From positions 1-32,601 of the forward strand of contig JAFDVS010000021.1 of NCBI GenBank assembly GCA_018268935.1: a DNA stretch of 32,601 nt, read 5' to 3'. Origin of the DNA: Acidobacteriota bacterium (lineage in GTDB: Bacteria; Acidobacteriota; Terriglobia; Bryobacterales; Bryobacteraceae). The position numbers and the translations under genes are program-made. Positions 24,301-32,040 of this stretch are shown here, piece by piece (within the stretch, counting starts at the first letter, position 1; every line of letters begins with the position of its first letter). A model generated the notes under the pieces. It saw nothing but the letters and a program-made list of their open reading frames with translations, was not told the origin of the DNA and ran no database searches.

Positions 24301-24601
24301 GCAATCACCGCTGGTGGTGCTGAGCGCGTGTGACACGGCGGTGGGCCGGAGGCTGGAGGGGGAGGGCCCGCTGGGGATCTCGCGGGCATTCCTGGCGGCC
24401 GGCGCATCGGGCGTGGTGGCGACGTTGTGGGCGGTGGATGACGCCGCGACGGCCGAACTGATGGCGGCGTTCTATCACGGATTATTGAAGCGGAAGCTGA
24501 CGCCGGGGGCGGCGTTGCGGCAGGCGCAAGACGCGGTGCGGGTTCAAGCCCGCTGGGCAAACCCCTACTACTGGGCAGGGTTCGTTTACACGGGCCGCTG
24601 A
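21365..24601 (+). CDS. Secreted TPR-CHAT protein (caspase-like protease family)
   Basis: The 1078-residue protein is made of four parts. A signal peptide (MLIWVAVLGLAAQA) comes first, then a short beta-rich segment (about 18-110) starting ILVPGQRVSGELKPG. A long array of tetratricopeptide-like helical repeats covers about 125-640 (for example AIAWNSLAGWQ, NTQHNLGVHYVGMGEF, ARALAGLGLSYASMGR). The CHAT domain fills about 740-1078, with the catalytic dyad probably His940 in HFATH and Cys989 in VLSACDTAVG, and a final NPYYWAGFVYTG. CHAT domains are caspase-fold peptidases. A signal peptide puts this one outside the cytoplasm, unlike CHAT proteins of intracellular defence. The start is TTG, supported by AGGAGG (21352-21357) 7 bases upstream. 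Its stop overlaps the convergent PEP-CTERM gene by 16 bp. Confidence 0.93.
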   Translation: MLIWVAVLGLAAQAAEILVPGQRVSGELKPGAVKEYATPADAGYVELEVDALGSRLEVEAGPLRLDLSEGSVRGKGLCWIKETPGSDAISIRSLEKGAARAYAVRLTARVPGAGDAARARGCSSFAEAMRERDLRKKAQALELARGAFAEAGDWRRLGEVGTPLGQTLWELGKTAESIAAHEQAVAAWERAGEGGRKAGAMAILSIGYGLLPDKRSKAKPTSQVAAALAKENGDGISEAAALVNLVDWETREGGVGNGRELAMRAIELSRKAGDRAGEAIAWNSLAGWQLNTSAEQAEHSGQQALRLRRELEDEAGEAQSLSNLAVAYSAQGDESKSLETMERALEIRKRVAPPANVANTQHNLGVHYVGMGEFGRGVALFEEAIGVWRRLGHKLGLAATLAELAGLEASEGSLERAERLYGEALALNREMGNRRAESNVLRGLGLILQQKRLYAAAAEMRLQAARIAREGGFQKEEARALAGLGLSYASMGRLQDAIAELQRAKEVVRGVSLPDLLLAQTSLANVFRDAGEIEASLKEFAEAEALAARIGSSRDQLSISAGKTLTLLAAGDVRGARAESDRALTLVEELRSNLATGAARAEQMDRRHRVFHAAASVRMRGGEIAAAFEASERGHARSLVDLLAGASDPRERSDSAEERQLRATLSAKSALLNRLLSSGAKAAQTDGVRAEITRLEDQYQALQNRMAREHPEWARTARPATMAEIQQRLGDGEAVLEFLLGTDRSYAWLVSRNGISGVELSRRGEIEGAVAEMRKQMTAEAALASRSPAGFTALAALLFRGSIAAGNLVKFRKVYVVPDGDLHFVPFAALLAGSAVELAILPSATVLTHLPPSGPVKPEVKVFADPVYETIDGRLRTAAATGTTRAGEAYRFPRLRFSGREAASIGKVSGTVPDTGFAASRERLERARLERYGVIHFATHAVVYPKQPELSAIVLSLQDERGRPVDGFIRMYDVARMRLQSPLVVLSACDTAVGRRLEGEGPLGISRAFLAAGASGVVATLWAVDDAATAELMAAFYHGLLKRKLTPGAALRQAQDAVRVQARWANPYYWAGFVYTGR

Positions 24602-25296
24602 CTGCGGCGGCGCAGGAATAGCGCGAATGCAGCGGCCGCCGAAACAAGCACCGCGGTGGAGGGCTCGGGAACGTCCGGACCGCCGCCTCCGGGAGTGGAG
24701 GGTTCGATTGTGACCTGAGTCGGGGAGAAGTGCCCGTAGAACAACTGGGAGCCCCCGGGGGTATAGGCCTGGAAGGTGGCGATGAAGGAGCTGGGGAGTG
24801 GCACCGTCAGAGACTCGCCGAGGCCTGCGAACGGGATGCTGTTGTCGGGACGGAACTCAGACAGAGCCAGAACGTCAAAGGGACCGGAGGGCTGCTGCTG
24901 GTTGACTTCGGTGTAGATCACGCTGCGGCCGGGGGTAGCGTCGCGCTGGTAGCCGCCGAAGTAGTTGCTGCCGTAGGAGTAAGTGACCCCGTTGATGGTC
25001 AGCGTGGCGCTGATCAAGGGACTGGCGAAAGCTCCGGTGAAGGTTCCTCCGCGCACATCGAAGTAGTCAGGGGCGGTGGTGATTGACCCCACGGTGGGAT
25101 CGATGGTGAATTGCGCGGTGAAGGCCTGCCCCTGCAGGTTACCGAGTGGATTCGCGTTGGGACCTACACCGAAGTAGTCCGCCGGATCGTTTCCATCGAA
25201 CACCGTACCTGTCCAGGTGACGACCACGTTCGCTTGCGCCGGAAGCGCGGCGAGGGCCAAAGCGGCCACACCCAGCGCCAGAAATCTATTTGCCAT
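24586..25296 (-). CDS. PEP-CTERM sorting-signal protein, next to sigma/anti-sigma genes
   Basis: The protein has 236 residues from the ATG at 25296: signal peptide MANRFLALGVAALALAAL...QA, a beta-rich body (GTVFDGNDPADYFG, a repeat-free Gly/Thr/Ser region), and a C-terminal sorting signal DVPEPSTAVLVSAAAAFALF followed by LRRRSQRPV. Exosortase-dependent surface export is expected. The minus strand shows AAGGAGG 11 bases before the ATG and a second AAGGAG almost touching it; the longer frame to 25341 precedes the signal peptide and is dropped. The gene lies downstream of the sigma and anti-sigma genes on the same strand after a 102-bp gap, and it converges on the CHAT gene with a 16-bp overlap. 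The body has no recognised domain. Confidence 0.86.
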   Translation of the reverse strand: MANRFLALGVAALALAALPAQANVVVTWTGTVFDGNDPADYFGVGPNANPLGNLQGQAFTAQFTIDPTVGSITTAPDYFDVRGGTFTGAFASPLISATLTINGVTYSYGSNYFGGYQRDATPGRSVIYTEVNQQQPSGPFDVLALSEFRPDNSIPFAGLGESLTVPLPSSFIATFQAYTPGGSQLFYGHFSPTQVTIEPSTPGGGGPDVPEPSTAVLVSAAAAFALFLRRRSQRPV

Positions 25297-25367
25297 ACTC
25301 CTTATTTCCTCCTTCGGATCAGCCCTGAATGGGCCGGTCATAACCGAGTGGTGGGAAATTCGGGCTG

Positions 25368-25376
25368 AACGTCACG
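25368..25376 (-). promoter_or_regulatory. Shared 9-mer CGTGACGTT, possible sigma-factor recognition site (PEP-CTERM gene)
   Basis: On the minus strand CGTGACGTT lies about 72 bp upstream of the PEP-CTERM start, preceded by CTCG and an intervening T-run. The identical 9-mer in a similar setting (CTCG, A-run, 9-mer) lies 46 bp upstream of the sigma-factor gene. A common promoter element is possible; no matching -10 element at equal spacing was found. Confidence 0.3.
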
Positions 25377-25398
25377 CAGAAAAAGCGAGTACTGGAAC

Positions 25399-26091
25399 TT
25401 AATCTCGTACTACATGGAAGGCATAGGTCGCCAGCAGTGCCCCATCCGGTGCAAAAACGAGCAGGTCGCAGTTACCCACGGGGAAGTTGGAGGCGGGGAG
25501 ATCCAGAGAGAGGACTCCTTGCGACGGGACCGCCTGCGCCCGGAATGGCGCGGAGGCGGACTCGAGCGCGAGTTCATATGTGGCGAACCCTCCAGTGGCG
25601 GGTGCGGTGATGCGGATCGTTGCCGCCTGAGGGGAGAGTCTGAACAGAGGGACGGAAGCGCCGCGGGTGGACGGCGTATGGAGCGCCAGGATCTGGAGAT
25701 TGGTCCGCGGGGGAACCTGAGCGACGGGTTCCGGCGGTGCGGTTTCAGCGGGACGGCGCAACAGATAGGCGCTACTGATGGCGATACAAAGCATGGCGGC
25801 AATAGCGAGCCAAAGGCGGACGGGCCGCTTCGGGGAGGGGGAGACGGGTTGCGCGCGGCGCGCCAGGAGGGTGGCGAGGGAACGCTGTTGGGGGGAAAAG
25901 CGGGTTAGCACGGCTTCGGCGTCGGCAGGGGAAAGGCGGCCGCGGGCCCAATCGTCGAGGAGGTCGGATTCGGCCTCCTGCATCCGGCTGTCGAAGTCAT
26001 CGTCTTCGAAAACGAGGGACTCAATTTCAAGCCGCTCGGCCTCGGTCAGGCGTCCCAACAGATAATCTCTGAAGCGAGAAGGATGCATCAT
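25399..26091 (-). CDS. Membrane anti-sigma-like protein
   Basis: The 230-residue protein is encoded in a four-base overlap (ATGA) with the sigma gene upstream, the classic arrangement of a sigma/anti-sigma pair. Residues 1-75 form an acidic helical domain (YLLGRLTEAERLEIE, then FEDDDFDSRMQEAE and DLLDDWARGRLS) that I know from acidobacterial proteins beside ECF sigma genes. It lacks the HxxxCxxC zinc motif of typical ZAS anti-sigma factors. A single membrane helix follows at about residues 92-112 (WLAIAAMLCIAISSAYLL), then a roughly 118-residue extracytoplasmic beta-rich part. The topology suits a sensor that holds the sigma factor at the membrane. Two adjacent ATGs (26091 and 26088) could serve as start. 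The role is inferred from context and topology. Confidence 0.75.
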   Translation of the reverse strand: MMHPSRFRDYLLGRLTEAERLEIESLVFEDDDFDSRMQEAESDLLDDWARGRLSPADAEAVLTRFSPQQRSLATLLARRAQPVSPSPKRPVRLWLAIAAMLCIAISSAYLLRRPAETAPPEPVAQVPPRTNLQILALHTPSTRGASVPLFRLSPQAATIRITAPATGGFATYELALESASAPFRAQAVPSQGVLSLDLPASNFPVGNCDLLVFAPDGALLATYAFHVVRD

Positions 26092-26636
26092 TTCCCCTTA
26101 CGCCCGGCACGCACACGGGCGCGCCTTTCCATGCATTCCTGAAGGTTCTTTCGCAGGCGCAAGCAGCGGTTGCGGAGGGCATTTCCGGAGAGTCCCATAC
26201 GGTCCGCCATTTCCTGCCTGACGCGGATACGCTCGCGTGCCTCGGCGGAGTAGTATTCGAGCAGCAGCGCCCGGCTTTCGGGCGGAATAGCCTCCAGGCA
26301 CTCATCCAGCGCCACGAACTCCACTGAATCGGCCTCATGGGGCTGGGCCTCCACATCGTCTCCGATCCGCATGGTCATGAGCCGCGGCCTGGATTCAAGA
26401 AGCACTCGCCGAGCCACCCCCAGGACATACGATACCGGACTGGCGATCTTTTCGCCGTCGGCGGCCCTTCTGGCAACGCGGTCCAGGACCTCATCGGCCA
26501 GTTCCTCGACGTTCGAGCAGAGGTTCCACCCGAAGTAGCGGATGAGCTTGCCCTGAAGATGGACGAACAGCTCTCCGGCGCGCTCGGGGTCATCGGAAAG
26601 GACGGCGAGGAGGGCTTTGAGACCGTTTTCAGTCAC
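26088..26636 (-). CDS. ECF-type RNA polymerase sigma factor
   Basis: The 182-residue protein has the two-domain layout of ECF sigma factors. Region 2 covers about 18-82 (LIRYFGWNLCSNVEELADEV, then SPVSYVLGVARRVLLE). A linker follows, and region 4 covers about 108-170 with a helix-turn-helix (LDECLEAIPPESRALLLEYY, then MADRMGLSGNALRNRCLRLR). The start codon is GTG at 26636, the only usable one before an upstream in-frame TAG (26655-26657), and it has no Shine-Dalgarno. The gene overlaps the anti-sigma-like gene by 4 bp. Unlike the rest of the right part of the window, its plus strand is slightly richer in C than in G. It probably directs its own operon and surface genes such as the PEP-CTERM gene. 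Confidence 0.88.
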   Translation of the reverse strand: MTENGLKALLAVLSDDPERAGELFVHLQGKLIRYFGWNLCSNVEELADEVLDRVARRAADGEKIASPVSYVLGVARRVLLESRPRLMTMRIGDDVEAQPHEADSVEFVALDECLEAIPPESRALLLEYYSAEARERIRVRQEMADRMGLSGNALRNRCLRLRKNLQECMERRARVRAGRKGK

Positions 26637-26681
26637 GGGGATACCAGTGTACGCCTATCGAGGAGTGTTGGAATGTGCGCA

Positions 26682-26690
26682 AACGTCACG
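26682..26690 (-). promoter_or_regulatory. Shared 9-mer CGTGACGTT upstream of the sigma gene
   Basis: Identical to the 9-mer at 25368-25376 and in the same orientation, 46 bp upstream of the GTG start of the sigma factor. The upstream flank (CTCG, then an A-run) resembles that of the other copy. It would fit an autoregulated ECF promoter. A chance match over two short gaps cannot be ruled out. Confidence 0.3.
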
Positions 26691-26743
26691 GTATTTTTCG
26701 AGAAGAGAACGGGGGGTAGTGGGCAGAGTAATCAGTTGGTGCT

Positions 26744-27898
26744 TTAGTCTTTGGGGGGGCCGGGGCTGATTTTGCCTTGGATGACGGGGTTTTTGGCACC
26801 GGTGGCGGATGGCATGTTGGAGGGGCGGCCGTGCCAGGTTTCGTAGGCCATGACGGCGAAGGCGAGGGCTTCTTTGCCGTCGGGGTCGATGCCGAGATCG
26901 GAGATGGGGCGGACTTTCAGTTCGTGGAGGTCGCGGGCTAAGGATTCCATGAGGACGGGGTTATGCACGCCTCCACCGGAGACGTACATTTCCTCCATTG
27001 GGGCGCGGGGGAGAACGTGGCGGCGGATGCCGTCGGCGATGGTGACGACGGTGAAGGCGGCGGCGGTGGCGACGAGGTCTTCGAAGCTGAGATGGGTGTT
27101 GACGAGGTATTCGATCAGTTCGCTGCCGTATTCTTCGCGGCCGGCGCTTTTGGGCGGAGGTTTGCGGAAGAAGGGATCGCGCAGGAGAATGCGGAGTAAC
27201 CAGCGGCTGGCTTTGCCACGGCCGGCGGCGACGCCATCGCGGTCGAAGTGACGGCGGCCACGGGTGAAGTGGGTGACCAGTTGATCCATGACCATGTTGC
27301 CGGGGCCGGTGTCGAAGGCGATGACCTTGGAAGGCGGGGCGCCGGCGGGGATGGCGGTGACGTTGCCGATGCCACCGATGTTGAGGGCGATGCGGCCGCT
27401 GTGTTTGTCGCGGACGAGGAGGTAATCGACGTAGGGAACCAGCGGGGCGCCCTGGCCACCGGCGGCCATGTCGCGGGTGCGGAAATCGGAGACGACGGGC
27501 ATGCCGAGGCGTTCGGCGAGGATACTGCCGTCGCCGATCTGGAGCGTGCAGGTGAGGCGATGATTGAGGAAGCTGGTGCGCGCTCCGACATGGAGGATGG
27601 TCTGGCCGTGCGAGCCGGCGAGCTGGATTTTGGAGAGCGGGATTCGGGCCTTGGCGCAGAGGCGCTTGACGGCTTTGGCGTAGAGTTCGGGAAGGAGGAA
27701 GTTGAGGAAGCCGATTTGGGTAGTGTGGGTGTCGCAATTGGAGACGCCGAGGAGGGCTTCGCGCACGGATTTGGGGTATGCGGTAGTGCCGTGGGCGAGG
27801 GTGCGAACTTTCTTGTCCCAGCCGTGGCCGGTGATTTCGACGATGGATACGGATATGCCATCGAGGCTGGTGCCGCTCATGATGCCGGCGACGATCAT
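26744..27898 (-). CDS. anmK: Anhydro-N-acetylmuramic acid kinase AnmK
   Basis: The 384-residue cytosolic enzyme of cell-wall recycling opens and phosphorylates 1,6-anhydro-MurNAc to MurNAc-6-phosphate with ATP. The N-terminal phosphate-binding motif GIMSGTSLDGISV (5-17), the GSHGQTILH segment, the LNIGGIGNVT stretch, FDTGPGNMVMD and VSGGGVHNPVLM are all family blocks of this ASKHA-fold kinase. Length is slightly over E. coli AnmK (369) because of a C-terminal tail rich in Pro and Lys. The ATG overlaps the stop of mutS by 4 bp (ATGA), so the two are co-translated. No murQ or other recycling gene is in view. Confidence 0.96.
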   Translation of the reverse strand: MIVAGIMSGTSLDGISVSIVEITGHGWDKKVRTLAHGTTAYPKSVREALLGVSNCDTHTTQIGFLNFLLPELYAKAVKRLCAKARIPLSKIQLAGSHGQTILHVGARTSFLNHRLTCTLQIGDGSILAERLGMPVVSDFRTRDMAAGGQGAPLVPYVDYLLVRDKHSGRIALNIGGIGNVTAIPAGAPPSKVIAFDTGPGNMVMDQLVTHFTRGRRHFDRDGVAAGRGKASRWLLRILLRDPFFRKPPPKSAGREEYGSELIEYLVNTHLSFEDLVATAAAFTVVTIADGIRRHVLPRAPMEEMYVSGGGVHNPVLMESLARDLHELKVRPISDLGIDPDGKEALAFAVMAYETWHGRPSNMPSATGAKNPVIQGKISPGPPKD

Positions 27899-30483
27899 TG
27901 GTGCTTCAACTCCTTCTGCAGTTCGGCGAGTAGTTGGAGGGCTTCGATGGGGCGGAGTTCGTCGAGGTTGAGAGCGCGGATGCGTGCGGCGATGTCGTAG
28001 CCCACGGGCTCAAAGAGCTGGATTTGCATGGGCGCGGCGGGTTTCGGTTTGTGGATGAGTTCGCCGGACATCTTGTGCTCAGTGGTTTCGTGGAGCGAAA
28101 GGATTTCGCGGGCGCGCTCAATCACGGCGGTGGGTAAAGCGGCGAGGCGGGCCACTTCGATGCCGTAACTTTTGTCGGCGCTGCCTGGAATGACTTTGCG
28201 GAGGAAGATGATCTGATCGCCACCTTCCTTGACGGCGACCTGGAGGTTCTTCACGCCTTCGAGCTGGCCGGCGAGTTCGGTGAGTTCGTGATAGTGCGTG
28301 GCGAATAGGGTTTTGGAGCGGATGCGTTCGTGGATGTGTTCGATGACGGCCCAGGCGAGAGACATACCGTCGAAGGTGGCGGTGCCGCGGCCGACTTCAT
28401 CGAGGACGACGAAGGATTGTGGGGTGGCGGTGTTGAGGATGGCCGCGGTTTCGGTCATTTCCACCATGAAGGTAGATCGGCCGCGGGCGAGATTATCGCT
28501 AGCCCCGACGCGGGTGAAAACGCGGTCGGTGAGGGGGAGAAGAGCCGCGCTGGCAGGGACGAAGCTGCCCATCTGGGCCATGACGATGAGGAGCGCTGCC
28601 ATGCGGAGGTAAGTGGATTTGCCGCCCATGTTGGGTCCGGTGATGACGGCGATGAACTCTTCCGCCGGGTCGAGGAAGACGTCGTTGGGGATGAAGCGGA
28701 CGGCATCGCGTTCGGTGAGTTTTTCGATGACGGGGTGACGGCCGGCTTCGACACGCATCATGCCGTTGTCGGCGAAGCGGGGGCGGGTGTAGCGGCTCTC
28801 GGTGGCCACTTGCGCGAGCGAGGCGGAGACATCGAGTTCGGCGATGGCTGAGGCCGTGTTGCGAATGGCGGCCGCGTGGGAGGCGGCTTCGGTGCGGAGG
28901 GCGGCGAAGAGCTCCTTTTCGATTTCGAGCATGCGCTCTTCGGCCTGGAGGATTTTGCCTTCGAGTTCCTTCAGTTCGGGGGTGGTGAAGCGCTCGGCGT
29001 TGACGAGGGTTTGCTTGCGCTCGTAGTCTGGCGGGGCGAGGTGGAGATTGGCTTTCGAGATTTCGATGTAGTAGCCGAATACATTATTGAAGCGGACTTT
29101 GAGCGAGCCGATGTTGGTGCGGGCGCGCTCGCGCTGCTCGATCTGGGCGATGTACTGTTTGCCGTTGCGGGCGATGTCGCGGAGTTCGTCGAGGTTTGGA
29201 TGGAAACCGTCGCGAATGACGCCGCCGTCGGCGAGGCTGGCGGGGGGCTCGTCGGAGAGCGCGGAGAGAATGCGGTCGCGGACTTGGGGGACTTCGTCGA
29301 GGCGGGAGGCGATGTCGGCGATGCGGCCGGTGAAGGCGGCGGTGAGTTTTTTGAGGCCGGGGACTTTGGAGAGGGAGACGCCGAGGGCGCGCATCTCGCG
29401 AGGGTTGGCGGTGCCGAGGGTGACCTTGGAGAGGAGGCGTTCGAGGTCGAGGATTTCGGAGAGGACGCGGCGGATTTCGCCACGTTCGATGTTGGCTTTG
29501 AGGAGTGTTTCGACGGCGTCGAGGCGGGCTTCGATTTCCTCGAGTTCGAGAGCGGGACGGAGCAGGCGGCGGCGGAGGAGGCGGCCACCCATGCCGGTTT
29601 TGGTGTCGTCGAGGACGTGGAGGAGCGTGCCTTCTTTCATGCCGTCGGCGAACAGGGGCTCGACGAGTTCGAGGTTGCGGACGGTGGCGGCATCGAGGAT
29701 GAGTCCACCGGCGCGGTCATACCAGGCGGGGCGTTCGAGGTGTTCGAGGGCGGATTTCTGGGTTTCGCGGGCGTAGTGGAGAATGGCTCCGGCGGCGCCG
29801 ACGGCGAGGGGATGGCCGCCGAGTCCACAGCCATCGAGGCTGAGGAGTTTGAAGTGGTCTTTGAGGCTGCGCTCGGCGTGATCGAAGGAGAAGACCCAGG
29901 CATCGACGGGGGTGCGGCAGAGCTTGGATTGTGTTTCGGGGAGGGATTGGGTGTCGGGGTGGAGGGCTTCGTTGGCGCGGAGGGATTCGAGGGCGCCGGG
30001 GACATCGCGGAGGGGGAGTTCGGTGGCTCGGAATTCGCCGGTGGAGAGATCGATGTAGGCGAAGCCGGCGAGGTCGGCTTTGACGAAGACGGCGGCGAGG
30101 TAGTTATTCTCTTTGGTTTTGAGGACGCCCTGTTCGGTGGTGGTGCCGGGGGTGACGACACGCATGATCTCGCGTTTGACGAGTTTTTTGGCGAAGCGCG
30201 GGTCTTCGGTCTGTTCGCAGATGGCGACGCGATAGCCTTTTTGGATGAGGCGGGCGAGGTAGGATTCGGCGGAGTGGTGAGGGACTCCGCACATGGGGAT
30301 GGGCTCACCTTTTTCCTTATTGCGGGAGGTGAGGGTGATTTCGAGTTCGCGGGCGGCGGTGACGGCGTCTTCGAAGAAGAGCTCGTAGAAGTCACCGAGG
30401 CGGAACATGAGCAGGGCGTTGGGGGCCTGCTGTTTTAGGGAATGGTATTGCCGCATGAGCGGCGTGGATGGTTCGGCGCTCAT
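27895..30483 (-). CDS. mutS: DNA mismatch repair protein MutS
   Basis: The 862-residue protein is almost the length of E. coli MutS (853). The N-terminal mismatch-binding motif is FYE at 32-34 (RLGDFYELF), followed by connector, lever and clamp regions. The C-terminal ATPase has Walker A GPNMGGKST at 616-624, then Walker B-type VLDEVGRGTATFDG and FATHYHELTEL. It recognises base mismatches and small loops and recruits MutL; mutL is not in the window. No Shine-Dalgarno is seen before the ATG at 30483; a second ATG ten codons in is possible, but the family N-terminus fits either. It is coupled to anmK downstream. Confidence 0.97.
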   Translation of the reverse strand: MSAEPSTPLMRQYHSLKQQAPNALLMFRLGDFYELFFEDAVTAARELEITLTSRNKEKGEPIPMCGVPHHSAESYLARLIQKGYRVAICEQTEDPRFAKKLVKREIMRVVTPGTTTEQGVLKTKENNYLAAVFVKADLAGFAYIDLSTGEFRATELPLRDVPGALESLRANEALHPDTQSLPETQSKLCRTPVDAWVFSFDHAERSLKDHFKLLSLDGCGLGGHPLAVGAAGAILHYARETQKSALEHLERPAWYDRAGGLILDAATVRNLELVEPLFADGMKEGTLLHVLDDTKTGMGGRLLRRRLLRPALELEEIEARLDAVETLLKANIERGEIRRVLSEILDLERLLSKVTLGTANPREMRALGVSLSKVPGLKKLTAAFTGRIADIASRLDEVPQVRDRILSALSDEPPASLADGGVIRDGFHPNLDELRDIARNGKQYIAQIEQRERARTNIGSLKVRFNNVFGYYIEISKANLHLAPPDYERKQTLVNAERFTTPELKELEGKILQAEERMLEIEKELFAALRTEAASHAAAIRNTASAIAELDVSASLAQVATESRYTRPRFADNGMMRVEAGRHPVIEKLTERDAVRFIPNDVFLDPAEEFIAVITGPNMGGKSTYLRMAALLIVMAQMGSFVPASAALLPLTDRVFTRVGASDNLARGRSTFMVEMTETAAILNTATPQSFVVLDEVGRGTATFDGMSLAWAVIEHIHERIRSKTLFATHYHELTELAGQLEGVKNLQVAVKEGGDQIIFLRKVIPGSADKSYGIEVARLAALPTAVIERAREILSLHETTEHKMSGELIHKPKPAAPMQIQLFEPVGYDIAARIRALNLDELRPIEALQLLAELQKELKHQ

Positions 30484-30591
30484 GCGGGGACCGCTCCCTC
30501 ACGGTCGCGGCTCAGAAGGTCGCGGCGTAAGCTGGTGAAATTAGAGGTGCTGGAAACCGCGTCTTCATCGCGTTGGGCGGCCTGAGGAACG

Positions 30592-30630
30592 GCCGACTGT
30601 TCCAGTCGGCTTGGCAGACTGAAGTCTGCC
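30592..30630. repeat. Double-hairpin REP-like element in the 207-bp gap upstream of mutS
   Basis: GCCGACTG-TTC-CAGTCGGC (30592-30610) and GGCAGACT-GA-AGTCTGCC (30613-30630) are two perfect 8-bp stems two bases apart. The layout matches the pair at 19-55. From memory, sequences of this sort are scattered through acidobacterial and planctomycete intergenic DNA. A further stretch at about 30486-30513 (GACCGCTCCCTCACGGTCGC) also resembles a common dispersed repeat. No gene is seen in 30484-30690. Confidence 0.65.
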
Positions 30631-30690
30631 CCACATGGGGCCATCGGAACTCCGTTGAAGACGCGGATGATCAGAGAGGGCCGACCGATG

Positions 30691-31965
30691 TCAGGCGTAG
30701 ATGCCGCGCAATTTGATGGCGAACGCGACTCGATCGAGAGCCAGCATGTAAGCTGCTGTGCGGTTGTGGACGTTGTGTTTTTCACCATAGCCGGTGACGT
30801 CGGCGAAGCCGTTCACCATGATCTCCTCGAGGCGGGTGTTGACCAGATCCTCGTTCCAGAAATAGCCCTGGCGGTCCTGCACCCACTCAAAGTAAGAGAC
30901 GGTGACACCGCCCGCGTTGGCTAGGATATCAGGAATGACGAAGACATTGTTTTCGGCGAGGATGTGGTCTGCTTCGGCGGTGGTGGGACCGTTGGCGCCT
31001 TCGCAGAGGATCTTGGCGCGGATCCTGTGGGCGTTCTGCGAATGGATGACGTTTTCCTTGGCGGCGGGGACGAGGACTTCGCATTCGAGGAACATGGCCT
31101 CTTTGCGGTCGATGTTTTCGGCGCCGGGAAAATCGACGATGGAGCCGGTTTCTTTGCGGTGTTCCATCAAGGCGAGGACGTCGATGCCGTTGGGGTTATA
31201 GACGGCGCCGTCGTATTCGATGATGGAGATGATTTTGAAGCCGGTGCGCTGCATGAGCTTGGCGGCCATGCCACCGACGTTGCCGAAGCCTTGAATGACG
31301 ACGCGGGCGTCGGAGGGGGCGATGCCGAAGCGTTTGAGCGCTTCGAGGGCGACGATGAGGCAGCCGCGGCCGGTGGCCTCGGCGCGTCCACGGGAGCCAC
31401 CGAGGTTGATGGGCTTGCCGGTGACGACAGCGGTGACGGTTTGGCGGCGATGCATGGAGTAGGTGTCCATGATCCAGGCCATGGTTTGTTCGTTGGTATT
31501 CATGTCGGGCGCGGGGACATCGATTTCGGGCCCGATGAATTCGATAATTTCGGCGGTATAGCGGCGGGTGATGCGTTCGAGTTCGGCCTGGCTCAAGACG
31601 GTGGGATCACAAATGACTCCCCCCTTTCCGCCGCCAAAAGGAAGATTGGCGACGGCGCATTTCCAGGTCATCCAGGAAGAAAGGGCTCGAACTTCGTCGA
31701 GCGTGACATCGGGGGCAAAGCGAATGCCTCCCTTGGCGGGACCGCGCGCGATGGAGTGTTGCACGCGATAGCCGGTGAACACTTCGAGACGCCCATCATC
31801 AAGCATGACGGGGATGTGGACACAGATCTCCCGTGCAGGCGATTTGAGCACTTTGCGCATGCCTTCGTCCAGCCCCAATTTTTCTGCTGCTTCATTGAAT
31901 CGGGCTTCGGCTGCGAGCCAGGGATTGAATTCCCGCTGCAGAGCGGTATCGGCCTCGGCGATCAT
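30691..31965 (-). CDS. Glu/Leu/Phe/Val dehydrogenase, probably NAD(P)-glutamate dehydrogenase
   Basis: The 424-residue protein interconverts glutamate and 2-oxoglutarate plus ammonia. The substrate and catalytic lysines are visible: Lys78 in GPAKGGIRF, Lys102, and the catalytic Lys114 in PFGGGKGG (109-116). [14 protein letters not shown] follows, then the Rossmann motif GFGNVGG and the C-terminal [15 protein letters not shown]. Length and order match hexameric glutamate dehydrogenases of the RocG/GudB size class. Cofactor preference and direction cannot be told from what is seen. GGAGG (31978-31982) lies 12 bases before the ATG, rather far. The 102-bp gap upstream holds a small GC hairpin (32025-32043) and the 10-bp tandem repeat. 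Confidence 0.95.
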   Translation of the reverse strand: MIAEADTALQREFNPWLAAEARFNEAAEKLGLDEGMRKVLKSPAREICVHIPVMLDDGRLEVFTGYRVQHSIARGPAKGGIRFAPDVTLDEVRALSSWMTWKCAVANLPFGGGKGGVICDPTVLSQAELERITRRYTAEIIEFIGPEIDVPAPDMNTNEQTMAWIMDTYSMHRRQTVTAVVTGKPINLGGSRGRAEATGRGCLIVALEALKRFGIAPSDARVVIQGFGNVGGMAAKLMQRTGFKIISIIEYDGAVYNPNGIDVLALMEHRKETGSIVDFPGAENIDRKEAMFLECEVLVPAAKENVIHSQNAHRIRAKILCEGANGPTTAEADHILAENNVFVIPDILANAGGVTVSYFEWVQDRQGYFWNEDLVNTRLEEIMVNGFADVTGYGEKHNVHNRTAAYMLALDRVAFAIKLRGIYA

Positions 31966-32040
31966 TGTGGGGAAATTCCTCCGCCTTTATTATGGCAGGA
32001 GTGATAGAGGAGTGAGGGTTCGCGGCGGCGCTTTTTGTGC

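Noticed and set aside
28876..30438. A 520-codon open frame opposite mutS
   Set aside because: Its product is an extreme Gly/Glu/Ala/Phe mixture with no domain; mutS on the other strand is unmistakable.
30480..30788. Open minus-strand frame of 102 codons between glutamate dehydrogenase and mutS
   Set aside because: It is made of repeat sequence and the antisense end of neighbouring DNA, with no Shine-Dalgarno; it matches the kind of false gene often called over such repeats.
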